Shown: one piece after another, positions 43,366 to 51,669 of the stretch
Layout of the letters: the number at the start of each line of letters is the position of its first letter
Position numbering within the stretch: the first letter of the stretch is position 1
From: Paractinoplanes lichenicola
Lineage (GTDB): Bacteria; Actinomycetota; Actinomycetes; Mycobacteriales; Micromonosporaceae
NCBI RefSeq assembly: GCF_016785085.1
Contig: NZ_JAENHO010000010.1
Location: 1-64,000, forward strand
DNA length: 64,000 nucleotides
Reading direction: 5' to 3'
Program-made: the position numbers and the translations under genes
Notes under the pieces: model-generated
What the model was told of the DNA's origin: nothing
Databases searched by the model: none
Seen by the model: only the letters and a program-made list of their open reading frames with translations

Positions 43366-43934
43366 CCGACCTGCCCACCGACGACGAGATCCGCGCCCTG
43401 CACGAACGCTTCGCCCCGACCCCCGCGGCGTTCGAGCTCGTCTGGACGCATTGCCTGATCGTGCGCGACCTGGCCCTGAGCTTCCCGGCCCCGGGCACCG
43501 ACCCCGACCTCGTACGGGCGGGGGCTCTGCTCCACGACATCGGTGTCTACCGCCTGCGCCCCGACGAGGCCTACATCCGCCACGGCGTGCTGGGCCACGA
43601 GCTGCTGCGCTCCCTCGACCTGCCCGAGCCGCTGGCCCGCATCTGCTCCCACCACACCGGAGTAGGCCTCACCCGCGACGACATCCTGACCCAGGCCCTG
43701 CCCCTCCCCCCGGCCGACTACCTCGACGAGACCCCCACCGAAACCGTGATCATGTACGCCGACAAGTTCCACAGCAAGACAACCCCGCCCCGCTTCTGGA
43801 CCGCCAAGTCGTACGCGGAGTCGTTGGCCCGCTTCGGTCCGGCCAAGGTCGCCCGGTTCGCCGAGCTGGTGGCCACGTACGGCGAGCCCGATGTGGACAG
43901 TCTGGCGCGCCGCTACGGTAATCAGGTGCGCTGA
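43362..43934 (+). CDS. HD-domain hydrolase coupled to the nickel importer operon
   Basis: A 190-residue protein with HD residues: His near THCLIVRD, the HD pair in ALLHDIGVY, later HGVLGHELLRSL and CSHHTGVGL. HD domains bind divalent metal and hydrolyse phosphate esters or nucleotides. GTG 43362 overlaps the nikO stop (GTGA), so it is translated with the importer. Whether the link is functional (a metal-dependent enzyme) or accidental is open. Confidence 0.75.
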   Translation: MTDLPTDDEIRALHERFAPTPAAFELVWTHCLIVRDLALSFPAPGTDPDLVRAGALLHDIGVYRLRPDEAYIRHGVLGHELLRSLDLPEPLARICSHHTGVGLTRDDILTQALPLPPADYLDETPTETVIMYADKFHSKTTPPRFWTAKSYAESLARFGPAKVARFAELVATYGEPDVDSLARRYGNQVR

Positions 43935-43961
43935 CCGGTCCCCTCGCGCGATCATGGTCCG

Positions 43962-44540
43962 GTGAGTGAGGTTCCCTACCGGCAGATTCGGGCGGTTTTC
44001 GACTCGGAGACGATTGTTGTTTATCAGGCCTATTCGCCTGCCATCGCCGGGCCGGCGGTGGCGGCCGGGCGGTTCGTGCCGCCGTTCAAGCGGGGGCGGA
44101 TGACCTGGGTCAAGCCGTCGTTCCTGTGGATGATGTATCGCTGCGGCTGGGCCACCAAGCCCGGCCAGGAGCGGGTGCTGGCCGTGTCGGTCCGGCGTGA
44201 CGGGTTCGAGTGGGCGCTGGCCAACGCGGTCCTCAGCCACTACGACCGGGACGTGCACGCCGACCGGCAGGCGTGGGCGGCCGCGGCCAAGGCGAGCCCG
44301 GTGCGGGTGCAGTGGGATCCGGAGCGGTCGTTGCGGTTGCAGCCGCTGCCCTATCGGTCGCTGCAGCTCGGGCTGTCGGGGGTCGCCTCGGACAGGTATG
44401 CCGACGAGTGGGTCACCGGGATCACCGACGTGACCGCGCTGGCCCGCGACATCAAGGGGCGGCTCGACGCAGGCGACGAGGCGGGTGCGCGCGAGCTCCT
44501 GCCGGCGGAAAAGCCCTACCCCATCACCGTACGGGCTTGA
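43962..44540 (+). CDS. DUF4291 family protein
   Basis: A 192-residue protein with the family features YRQIRAVFDSETIVVYQAYS, RMTWVKPSFLWMMYRCGWA and WDPERSLRLQPLPYRSLQLG. The family is widespread, cytoplasmic and uncharacterised. GTG 43962 has a GATCAT -10-like element 6 bases upstream. The last 17 bp overlap the convergent response-regulator gene. Confidence 0.85.
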   Translation: MSEVPYRQIRAVFDSETIVVYQAYSPAIAGPAVAAGRFVPPFKRGRMTWVKPSFLWMMYRCGWATKPGQERVLAVSVRRDGFEWALANAVLSHYDRDVHADRQAWAAAAKASPVRVQWDPERSLRLQPLPYRSLQLGLSGVASDRYADEWVTGITDVTALARDIKGRLDAGDEAGARELLPAEKPYPITVRA

Positions 44541-45186
44541 AGTCGTCGTCGATGAGGCCGAGCCGGTGGGCCATGACCGCGGCCTGCACCCGGTTGCGCA
44601 GGCCCAGCTTCTCGGTGACCGCGGCGACGTGCGACTTCACGGTGGTCACGCCGAGGTGCAGGGTCTCGCCGATCTCGGCGTTGGACTGACCCGCGCCAAC
44701 TAGGGTCAGCACCTCGCGTTCGCGCGGGGTCAGGGCGTCGAGCTCGCCGGGCTGGGCCTGCTCGCGGTGGGCGCTCAGGGCGCGGGCGACCACCCGGGAT
44801 AGTACGGCGGGGGCCAGCAATGATTCGCCGCGGGCGGCCCGGCGTACGGCGTCGACCATGGCCTCGGGTGCGCCGTCCTTGAGCAGATAGCCCACGGCGC
44901 CCGCGCGCAAAGCCCCGTACACCTCGGCGTCCTCCCCGAACGTGGTGAGCATGACGACGCGGGTGGTGGGCGCGGCGGCCAGGATGCGGCGGGTGGCCTC
45001 GATGCCGTCGACGCGCGGCATCCGCAGGTCCATCAGGATCACGTCGGGGCGCAGGCGCTCGGCCAGCCGTACGGCCTCGTGCCCGTCCGCGGCCTCGCCG
45101 ACCACGTCCTCGCCCGCCGTCCGCAGCAGGAGCGTCACCCCGGCCCGTACGAGCTCCTGGTCGTCCACCACGAGGACGCGGATCAT
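44524..45186 (-). CDS. NarL/LuxR-type response regulator
   Basis: A 220-residue regulator: receiver domain with phospho-acceptor Asp53 (VILMDLRMPRVDG), Asp9/Asp10 and Lys103 (YLLKDG), and a C-terminal LuxR helix-turn-helix (LTPREREVLTLVGAGQSNAE, then IGETLHLGVTTVKSHV). Its ATG overlaps the stop of the kinase gene (ATGA 45183-45186), forming a two-component pair. Target genes are not identifiable here. Confidence 0.93.
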   Translation of the reverse strand: MIRVLVVDDQELVRAGVTLLLRTAGEDVVGEAADGHEAVRLAERLRPDVILMDLRMPRVDGIEATRRILAAAPTTRVVMLTTFGEDAEVYGALRAGAVGYLLKDGAPEAMVDAVRRAARGESLLAPAVLSRVVARALSAHREQAQPGELDALTPREREVLTLVGAGQSNAEIGETLHLGVTTVKSHVAAVTEKLGLRNRVQAAVMAHRLGLIDDDFKPVR

Positions 45187-46307
45187 GGCAGCTCCAGGGT
45201 GACGGCGACTTTCCAGCCGTCGCGGGACGGCCCGGCCGCGAAGGTCCCCCCGAGGATCTCGACGCGCTCTCGCATTCCGGCGAGCCCGTGCCCCGACGAC
45301 GGCAGCGCACTGTCCGATTTATCCGACAAATCGTTATCCACCATGATCGAAAGCCTTCCGTCGTCCTTCTTGAGCGCGACTTTGACAGCCGATTCCGGGG
45401 CGTGTTTCAAAGCATTGGTCAGAGCTTCCTGTACGACCCGGGCCGCCGTCACCCGCAGCGCGAGCGGCGCCATGGCCAGCCGTACGTCCACATCGGCCGT
45501 CACCGTCAGCCCCGCCGCACGGCTGCGCTCGACCGCATCATTGATCATCTGCTCGGGGTCGAGCAGCGGATCGGCGCTGCCCGGATCGCGCAACACGTGC
45601 AGCAGCCCCCGCAGGTCGACGAGCGCCTGGCCCGCGCTGGTGTGGATCGCGTCCAGGGCGGTCGCCGACTCCTCGAGCCGCTCGGCCGCCGGCCCGCTCC
45701 CGTGCAGGGCGGCATAGCGCGCCGAGCCGGCCCGCATCGCGATCGCCGACACGTGATGGGCGACGAGGTCGTGCAGGTCGTTGGAGATGCGGGCCCGCTC
45801 CCCCATCCGGGCCGCCTCCCGCTCGGCGATCGCGCGCTCGCGTTCCTGGGCCGCGACCTTGCGCAGCCCGGCCAGCCAGCAGCCGAACGCGACCGGCGCC
45901 CCGACCGCGGCGGCGATCGAGCACAGACGCAACGCCCCTTCCACGCCCGAGAGCAGTCCCGGGTCGTGCCGGCCGACGGTGAAGACCACGGCCCCGTACG
46001 TGGCGAGCCAGCCCGCCGTCGTGACCAGGCCACTGTGCCGGTAGGCGACGGCGCCGAGCGCGAGCCCCGCGGCCAGCGGTGCGACGTGACTCTCGTACGG
46101 GAGCACGATGTCGGTCACGACGACCAGCACGACCTCGATGCCGAGCAGCACCAGGGGGAAGTGCCTGATCAGCACCAGCGCGAGCACCGAGGCCTCGATG
46201 AGCAGCCACTGGGCGACCGGCTGACCGGAAGGGGCGCCGAGCACGATCATGACCGCGCCGAACAGGGCGGCGGCCACCCCGATGCCCACGTCGATCAGTG
46301 CCTTCAC
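45183..46307 (-). CDS. Sensor histidine kinase (HisKA_3 type)
   Basis: Four to five N-terminal membrane spans, a coiled segment rich in Glu/Arg (QERERAIAEREAARMGERAR), the phospho-acceptor helix ISNDLHDLVAHHVSAI, and a C-terminal ATPase with VVQEALTNALKHAP and SSGHGLAGMRERV. I use GTG 46307 because TATCGT precedes it by 6 bases; GTG 46334 would add nine residues. DesK/NarX-like architecture with almost no extracellular loop suggests it senses the membrane or an intramembrane signal. Confidence 0.88.
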   Translation of the reverse strand: MKALIDVGIGVAAALFGAVMIVLGAPSGQPVAQWLLIEASVLALVLIRHFPLVLLGIEVVLVVVTDIVLPYESHVAPLAAGLALGAVAYRHSGLVTTAGWLATYGAVVFTVGRHDPGLLSGVEGALRLCSIAAAVGAPVAFGCWLAGLRKVAAQERERAIAEREAARMGERARISNDLHDLVAHHVSAIAMRAGSARYAALHGSGPAAERLEESATALDAIHTSAGQALVDLRGLLHVLRDPGSADPLLDPEQMINDAVERSRAAGLTVTADVDVRLAMAPLALRVTAARVVQEALTNALKHAPESAVKVALKKDDGRLSIMVDNDLSDKSDSALPSSGHGLAGMRERVEILGGTFAAGPSRDGWKVAVTLELP

Positions 46308-46436
46308 CAGGTCACGATACGTCCGCGGGCGCACGCGGGCTCCCCTGCCACCGGCCGCCCGGTCTCCTCCTTCTGGCCGCCGGTCCGCCTGCCCGCACGA
46401 GATCTTCCGGCCGTTCCCGGCCCTAGCGTCACGCTC

Positions 46437-47003
46437 ATGAGTTTCCTCGTGGAGTTCGCACGCAGCCCCCTGGAGGTCGGCGCGGTGGCGCCCAGCGGCC
46501 GCACACTCGCCGAGGTGATGATCGCGCCGGTGCCCCGGACCGGCGATCCGACGGTCGTCGAGCTGGGCCCCGGCACGGGCTCATTCACGGCGGCGATCCA
46601 GCGGCGCCTGGCCGGCCGCGGGCGGCACGTCGCCGTCGAGATCAACCCGCGCTTCGCCGGGCGGCTCTCCCGGGCGCATCCCACGGTCGAGGTCGTCCAG
46701 GCCGACGCCCGCGAGCTGCCGGCCCTGCTCTCAGCACCGGCCGACGTCGTGGTCAGCGGCCTGCCCTGGGCCGCCTTCTCCCCTGCCTTGCAGGGCGACG
46801 TGCTCACCGCGGTGACCGGTTCGCTGGCGCCGGGCGGGGCGTTCACCACTTTCGCGTACGTGCATGCCCGCTGGGCGCCGCCCGCGCGCCGCCTGTTGCG
46901 CTCGTTGCGCGCCCGCTTCGACGAGGTCGTGATCGGCCGTACGGTCTGGGCCAACCTGCCGCCCGCCCTGGTCTATCACTGCCGGCGGCCGCTGCCGGGC
47001 TAA
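46437..47003 (+). CDS. SAM-dependent methyltransferase, phospholipid N-methyltransferase-like
   Basis: A 188-residue Rossmann methyltransferase. The SAM motif I is VVELGPGTGSFT; the N-terminal FLVEFARSPLEVGAVAPSGRT resembles PmtA-type enzymes that methylate phosphatidylethanolamine or related (rRNA dimethylase-like) proteins. TAGCGT lies 7 bases before the ATG with no ribosome binding site. The last 4 bp overlap the convergent DUF2461 gene. The substrate is uncertain. Confidence 0.78.
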   Translation: MSFLVEFARSPLEVGAVAPSGRTLAEVMIAPVPRTGDPTVVELGPGTGSFTAAIQRRLAGRGRHVAVEINPRFAGRLSRAHPTVEVVQADARELPALLSAPADVVVSGLPWAAFSPALQGDVLTAVTGSLAPGGAFTTFAYVHARWAPPARRLLRSLRARFDEVVIGRTVWANLPPALVYHCRRPLPG

Positions 47004-47623
47004 CGCCCGACGTGGGTGTCGAGCCAGTCCTTGAGCGGCCGGCTGGCCCGCAGGAACTCGACGACGCGGGTCTTCGCCTTGCTCGTGCCCAGCCAGGCCG
47101 CGGGCTCCCACTCCCGCCAGGTCGTGATGCCCTTGTGCCGCAGCAGCTCCACGCGCGGGTGATCCTTGGCATAGCCCCGCGGTGCCGTCTTCAAAGACCC
47201 GTGCCCGTGTACGCCGATGCCGCCGCCCTCGATCGACGCGATGATCGCGGTCAGCTCCTCGCCCGTCTTGTCGTCGGCCACCGCGCGGCGATAGCGCTCG
47301 AGCCGCTCGGGCTCCAGCTGATACATCCCGCAGCCGGCGGCGAGCCCGTCCGCGGACAGCTGGATATAGTGCCCGCCGTCGAGCCAGGCCCCGAGATGCG
47401 TCTTGTACGGCGTCTTGTCCTTGCTGAACCGCACGTCGCGATAGGGCCGGAAGATCTTGCCGGGCCCGAACTCGGGTTCGAGCGCGGCCAGCAGCTCCCG
47501 CATGGGGTCGCGCACCTGCTCCTCGTAGAAGCTTTGATGCGCCGTCCAGTAGGTCTTCGAGTTGTCGGCGGCGAGGCCCTCGTAGAACTCGAGGGCCTCG
47601 CTGGGCCAGCCACGAAACGTCAC
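47000..47623 (-). CDS. DUF2461 domain protein
   Basis: A 207-residue protein showing the family pattern: FYEGLAADNSKTYWTAHQSFYEEQV, FRPYRDVRFSKDKTPYKTHLG, AGCGMYQLEPERLERYR. DUF2461 is common in bacteria and has no assigned activity. GTG 47623 with TAGGTT 6 bases upstream. Confidence 0.87.
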   Translation of the reverse strand: MTFRGWPSEALEFYEGLAADNSKTYWTAHQSFYEEQVRDPMRELLAALEPEFGPGKIFRPYRDVRFSKDKTPYKTHLGAWLDGGHYIQLSADGLAAGCGMYQLEPERLERYRRAVADDKTGEELTAIIASIEGGGIGVHGHGSLKTAPRGYAKDHPRVELLRHKGITTWREWEPAAWLGTSKAKTRVVEFLRASRPLKDWLDTHVGR

Positions 47624-47632
47624 GCCCGCAAC

Positions 47633-48754
47633 CTACCGGGTGGCTGGGACAATGCCCCCGAAGTCGCGCCACGCGGTGCCGTAGTCCTGGAAGCCGATCC
47701 GGGCCCCCGCCGTACGGGTGGTGGTGCCCTTGGCGACGACCTTGCCGCTGGCCGCGATCGAATAGATCGGGCCACCGCTGTCACCCGGCCGCGCCGCCGG
47801 CTGGCCCTCCGTCTGCTCCGCCTCGACCAGGTCCTCGCGGTCGGCGTAGTAGAACAGCACCTTCAGGTTGCACACCGGCCGGCCGAGCTGCCGCGAACTG
47901 GTCACGCCCGACTGGCAGAGGTATTCGCCGACGAACGTCCAGCCCCAGCCCTCGACCGGCGCGGCGACACTGTCGGTCGGCGTGCCCACGTAGATGTAGC
48001 CGTCGACGCTCGAGGTCGGCACCAGCTCCACGTCGTGATCCTGGTGGCGGGGGCCGATCGTGCCGATGAACTCGCCCCGCCCGTCGGTGAAGCGCTGCCC
48101 GGCCTGCCCGCAGTGGGCCGCGGTCAGGATGTAACTGGCCGACCCGTTCCGCACGCCGAAGCCCGACGTGCAGGCGGTGCCCTGGTCGGTGTTCACGATC
48201 GTGGCGCCACCCTTCCACGGCGCCCAGTCGTCGTCGCGGCTGACCGGCTCGAGAGCGGCCTCCGCGACCACGGTGACCGGCACGCCGACATCCGGCACAG
48301 CAGTGGCCCGTACGGCTTGGGGAACCGACACGATGAGACCGCTGCCGTCGGGCTGCAGCTTGACGGCCTGCCCGCTCAGCTTCGCGGCCGCCTGCCGCAG
48401 CTCGGCCATCGAGTAGGCGGCGCGCTGCACCTTGACCGGCGCCTGCCCCGAGGCCTGGTCGACGACCCGGCGCATCGAGGCGGGCAGGGCGCCCTTCCAA
48501 TAGACGGTGACGTCGGCCTTGTTGAGGGTGATGCCGGCGTAGCCCGGGTAGGAGCCGCGTTCAACTGCCCACCGTACGGCGGAAGCGGCCGCCACCAGGG
48601 GACGTTGCTGCTCCATCTGCTGCGTGGCCGACAGCCCTCGTACGGATGGGGCCGGGGCTGGGGCGGCCTCGGCCGGGACGGCGCTCAGGGCCGTCGCGGT
48701 TGCGGTGGCCGCCGCTACGGCCAGCCACCGGCGGTACGGTGACATCGTTGTCAT
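47633..48754 (-). CDS. Secreted trypsin/streptogrisin-like serine protease
   Basis: A 373-residue pre-pro-protease. Signal peptide ends around residue 31 (AVPAEA|AP), followed by an about 140-residue pro-region and an S1-type catalytic domain: His214 (LTAAHC), Asp241 (QDHDVEL), Ser326 (RPGDSGGP). Cys pairs 195/215 and 280/295 fit family disulfides. ATG 48754 has AGGAGG 10 bases upstream; a second ATG is at 48745. It probably degrades external protein; the pro-region implies self-activation. Confidence 0.9.
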   Translation of the reverse strand: MTTMSPYRRWLAVAAATATATALSAVPAEAAPAPAPSVRGLSATQQMEQQRPLVAAASAVRWAVERGSYPGYAGITLNKADVTVYWKGALPASMRRVVDQASGQAPVKVQRAAYSMAELRQAAAKLSGQAVKLQPDGSGLIVSVPQAVRATAVPDVGVPVTVVAEAALEPVSRDDDWAPWKGGATIVNTDQGTACTSGFGVRNGSASYILTAAHCGQAGQRFTDGRGEFIGTIGPRHQDHDVELVPTSSVDGYIYVGTPTDSVAAPVEGWGWTFVGEYLCQSGVTSSRQLGRPVCNLKVLFYYADREDLVEAEQTEGQPAARPGDSGGPIYSIAASGKVVAKGTTTRTAGARIGFQDYGTAWRDFGGIVPATR

Positions 48755-48891
48755 TTTCGATCAGCCTCCTGGGGGAAGAGGAAGGAACCGGGGCTTTCCA
48801 TCGATCGATGTAAATGGAAAGTAACCTTCCAGCAGCTTCCGCGCCAGGGCCTGCCCCCACTCTTGCCCTTTCGTGTGGTTGGATCCCGCAC

Positions 48892-49197
48892 GTGACAACA
48901 CGGTATGGCCGCCCGGCTTTCGTCGGAGTCTTCGCGCTCCTGCTCCTGTTCGCGGCCCTCACCCTGTTTCTGGCCGCACCCCTCATGTCGAACGCCTGCT
49001 TCGACGCCTCGGGCCAGATCGCCTGCCCGGTCGACGGCCCCGACTGGATCCGCCCCGTGCCCGCCGCGGCCGCCGTGCTGGGCTTGCTGACCGGCCTCGC
49101 CGGCGTCACCGTCGGCCGGTCGGCCCGCAAGCCGGCGCTGATCGCGGGATTCACCCTCATCGCGGCCGGACTGGCAATCAACGCTGTAGTCAACTGA
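48892..49197 (+). CDS. Small membrane protein with three to four predicted spans
   Basis: 101 residues with hydrophobic segments VGVFALLLLFAALTLFLAAP, AAAAVLGLLTGLAGVTVG and LIAGFTLIAAGLAIN, and a Cys-containing outer loop (NACFDASGQIACPVDG) whose two cysteines could pair. GTG 48892 has TTGGAT 7 bases before it. No family recognised. Confidence 0.6.
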   Translation: MTTRYGRPAFVGVFALLLLFAALTLFLAAPLMSNACFDASGQIACPVDGPDWIRPVPAAAAVLGLLTGLAGVTVGRSARKPALIAGFTLIAAGLAINAVVN

Positions 49198-49697
49198 ACG
49201 CTTGACCGAATCTCGCCGGCCTCGGAACCCACGTCAGAATCCGCTCCCGCCACCGAATCGGCCATTTCTTCAACCCCGACCACAGCACGACGGGTTGCAC
49301 CGACCCGCAGCCTGAGTGTCACCGCAACCACCGCCGGAGAACAACCACACATTCTCATCAAAATGCAACGAGCGCCGGCAAGCCGCAAAACCGGAAGCGG
49401 CACCCCCAACGGACTGACCCAACGCCGACGAACAACAACCCGCGCCGGAACAGGCGCGGCCAAACGCGTCTTTATTGGCGTCTCAGCAGCAGCCAGCGCC
49501 CGGATCTGAGCCCACGCCTCAGGCTGATTCTCCGCCACCCACCGAGCCTTCTCCTCATGCCGCCGCCGCAACCCAAAAGCCCGACGCCGCTCATGCTCCC
49601 GCCGAAACTCCTCATTACCGGGCGAGTAATTACGCGCTTTTGTCCTGTCCCGCATCCCAGCAACAACGGCCCGACTGAACAACGACATCTGACCCAT
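49198..49697 (-). pseudogene. Decayed small conserved gene (N-terminal part recognisable)
   Basis: From ATG 49697 (GATAAT 6 bases upstream) the frame begins MGQMSLFSRAVVAGMRDRTK, followed by a charged helix EEFRREHERRRAFGLRRRHEEK that looks like a real, coiled-coil-prone actinobacterial protein. After about 75-100 residues the sequence loses coding character and the frame runs on antisense through two other genes to 48561 without a natural end. I interpret this as a gene that lost its stop or was frameshifted. The base composition here is less GC-rich than its neighbours. Function unknown. Confidence 0.4.
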
Positions 49698-49940
49698 GCC
49701 TACATTATCCGCCACCCCATAGGGACAATGCCGCATTAGATCATGCCATCAATAAGCAACCGTTCTCTAAATTGCCTGTATAGTCGTCGACAGTCCAAGA
49801 TCGGCGAGCCGACCGCACGACAGTTCTCTGAAAGCGCTCAGCGGGGGGCAGATCGAGCGGGCATCCGGGCTGACCGATGGCGGCGCGGCATTCGGGGTCG
49901 ACGGCGCAGGTCGCGGTCAGGGTCAGCGAGGCAAGCGGCT

Positions 49941-50160
49941 GGCCAGGCGGCGGAGCGGCGTGGTCGAGTTTCTGCCGCCACTCACGGTCGATGGGCGGCA
50001 AGAGCGGCTGCCCAGGCGGGGTGGGCGGGTGGCCGGGCTCTCTGCCGCCACTCACCGTCGATGGGCGGCAAGAGCGGCTTCCCAGGCGGGGTGAGCGGGT
50101 GGCCGAGCTTTCTGCCGCCACTCACCGTCGACGGGCGGCAAGAGCGGCTGCCCAGGCGGT
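49941..50160 (+). repeat. 70-bp tandem repeats
   Basis: TCTGCCGCCA recurs at 49971, 50041 and 50111, exactly 70 bp apart. Each unit reads TCTGCCGCCACTCACSGTCG, then GGCGGCAAGAGCGGCT, then a CCCAGGCGG segment and a GTGGCCG segment. The first two copies are nearly identical; the third diverges after CCCAGGCGGT, and a partial older unit precedes at 49941. No open frame with coding character. Confidence 0.85.
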
Positions 50161-50660
50161 GGGCGTCGTGGTCCGGCTGAGTGCCGCCCGTTGCGGTCCG
50201 CGTCGCCTCGAGCGAAACCGGCCTCAGAAGCCGACTGCACAACGACAGGCCGCCGAAGTATGCCAAGCAACCCACCCCGGCGTGAGTGGCGGCAGAGAGC
50301 CCGGCCACCCGCCCACCCGCCTGGGAAGCCGCTCTTAACCAACAACCGACCGCAAGCGGCAGTCAAGGGCCGACGGCGCGGGTGGTCGAGCTTTCTGCAG
50401 CCACTCACAGTCAAAAGCGGCTGCCCAGGCGGTGGCCGTCGTGGTCCCGCTGAGTGCCGCCCGTTACGGTCCGCGTCCCCTCAAGCGAAACCGGCCGCAG
50501 AAGCCGACTGCACAACGACAGGCCGCCGAAGCAACCCAAGCAACCCACCCGGCGTGAGTGGCGGCAGAGACCCCGGCCAACCACCCGCCCGCCTGGGAAG
50601 CCGCCCTTGGCCAACAACCGACCGCAAGCGGCAGTCAGGGCCGACGGCGCAGGCGGCAAT
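50146..50660 (+). repeat. Pair of about 220-bp direct repeats with inverted copies of the 70-bp unit
   Basis: Copy A (about 50146-50360) and copy B (about 50422-50660) align with an offset of 273 bp; both contain GTGCCGCCCGT, GCGAAACCGG, AGAAGCCGACTGCACAACGA and CAACAACCGACCGCAAGCGG. Within copy A, 50283-50336 is the reverse complement of 50000-50054 with one substitution and one base missing, so the locus can fold into a stem of about 54 bp. With 49741-49940 and 50661-50703 this fills a roughly 960-bp gap in which I see no gene. Confidence 0.8.
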
Positions 50661-50703
50661 CGCGAGAGCCAAGCAGAGCCGCAGGGACAAACCCCGCCCG
50701 GGA

Positions 50704-51585
50704 TCAAGGCTGAATGTTCTCCAGATCCTTCAGCAGGCTCGGGTGGGACGGCACCCAGCCCAGCGTCTCCCGCGTGTAGGCGCTCGACGACGGCTGGTCG
50801 GTAGCGAAGATCGGCCCCAGCGGCCCGAACGTGTCGTCCGGGACGGATTGCACCGGCAGGCCGAGCCGCCGTCCGATCACCCCGGCGATGTCGCGCACCG
50901 CGTCGCCCTCGTCGTCGACCGCGTGCCAGGCTGTACCCGCCGGCCCCTGCTCCAGGGCGAGCCGGAAGAGCACCGCCGCGTCCAACGCGTGGACGGCGGG
51001 CCAGCGCATCGTGCCGTCGCCGGGATAGCCCGAGATCCCGGTCTGGCGCGCGATGCCGGTCAGCAGACCGGCGAACCCGCCCTGCCCCTGGTTGTGCACC
51101 GTGCGCGGCAGCCGGACGGCCGTGCTGCGCACCCCGCGCGAGGCCAGCGCCAGCACCCCCATGACCGCGCGTCCCCGGCCGCCGACGGGGCCGTCGGTCG
51201 GCACCTGGTCGGTCTCGACCGAGGCACGGCCGGGCACCCACGGCGTGCCCGAGACCGTCACGTACGGGCGGTCGCTGCCGACCAGCGCCTCGCCCATCGC
51301 GGCCTGGGCCGCACCCTCTTCGGCGACGGATCGGGCGACCGCCTCGGCGCTGCTGAAGTCGTTGCCGAAGGCCAGGTGGATCACGCCGTCGGCCCGGGCC
51401 ACGCCGGCGCGCAGCACGTCGAGGTCGGCGAGCCCGCCGGGCAGCGGCTCGGCGCCTGCGGCCTCGGCGGCCTGCGCGGACGCGGCGGAGCGGGTCAGGG
51501 CGAGCACGGTGTGGCCGTGGCCGAGCAGCTCGGCGGTGACGGCGGACCCGATCAGGCCGGTGCCGCCGGTGAGGAAGACGCGCAT
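50704..51585 (-). CDS. NAD(P)-dependent extended SDR / epimerase-like protein
   Basis: A 293-residue Rossmann protein: FLTGGTGLIGSAV at the N-terminus, no obvious YxxxK in the usual place, and a C-terminal ETLGWVPSHPSLL typical of the atypical/extended SDRs. ATG 51585 is set by homology and GGGAG 6 bases upstream. Divergent from a TetR gene across two identical-armed palindromes, so it is very likely the target of that repressor. The substrate is unknown. Confidence 0.85.
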   Translation of the reverse strand: MRVFLTGGTGLIGSAVTAELLGHGHTVLALTRSAASAQAAEAAGAEPLPGGLADLDVLRAGVARADGVIHLAFGNDFSSAEAVARSVAEEGAAQAAMGEALVGSDRPYVTVSGTPWVPGRASVETDQVPTDGPVGGRGRAVMGVLALASRGVRSTAVRLPRTVHNQGQGGFAGLLTGIARQTGISGYPGDGTMRWPAVHALDAAVLFRLALEQGPAGTAWHAVDDEGDAVRDIAGVIGRRLGLPVQSVPDDTFGPLGPIFATDQPSSSAYTRETLGWVPSHPSLLKDLENIQP

Positions 51586-51600
51586 GGAACTCTCCCGCAA

Positions 51601-51657
51601 GTGATGGGACTCTTGTCCCGTCACGCTACCACGGTGATGGGACAAAGGTCCCGTCAC
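51601..51657. promoter_or_regulatory. Two 24-bp palindromic operators between SDR and TetR genes
   Basis: GTGATGGGAC-TCTT-GTCCCGTCAC (51601-51624) and GTGATGGGAC-AAAG-GTCCCGTCAC (51634-51657) have identical arms and different 4-base centres, 33 bp apart. The right one abuts the -10 TATGAT (51658-51663) of the TetR gene, and the left one overlaps the leader of the SDR gene. This is a strong autoregulatory TetR operator pair. Confidence 0.85.
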
Positions 51658-51669
51658 TATGATGGGGGC

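Noticed and set aside
48561..49697. A single 391-residue minus-strand gene
   Set aside because: Only the first 75-100 residues have coding character; the rest is antisense to a protease leader and a membrane protein gene.
49971..50660. Possible CRISPR array
   Set aside because: Units are directly adjacent or long with no unique spacers, copies are few and partly inverted, and no cas gene is present.
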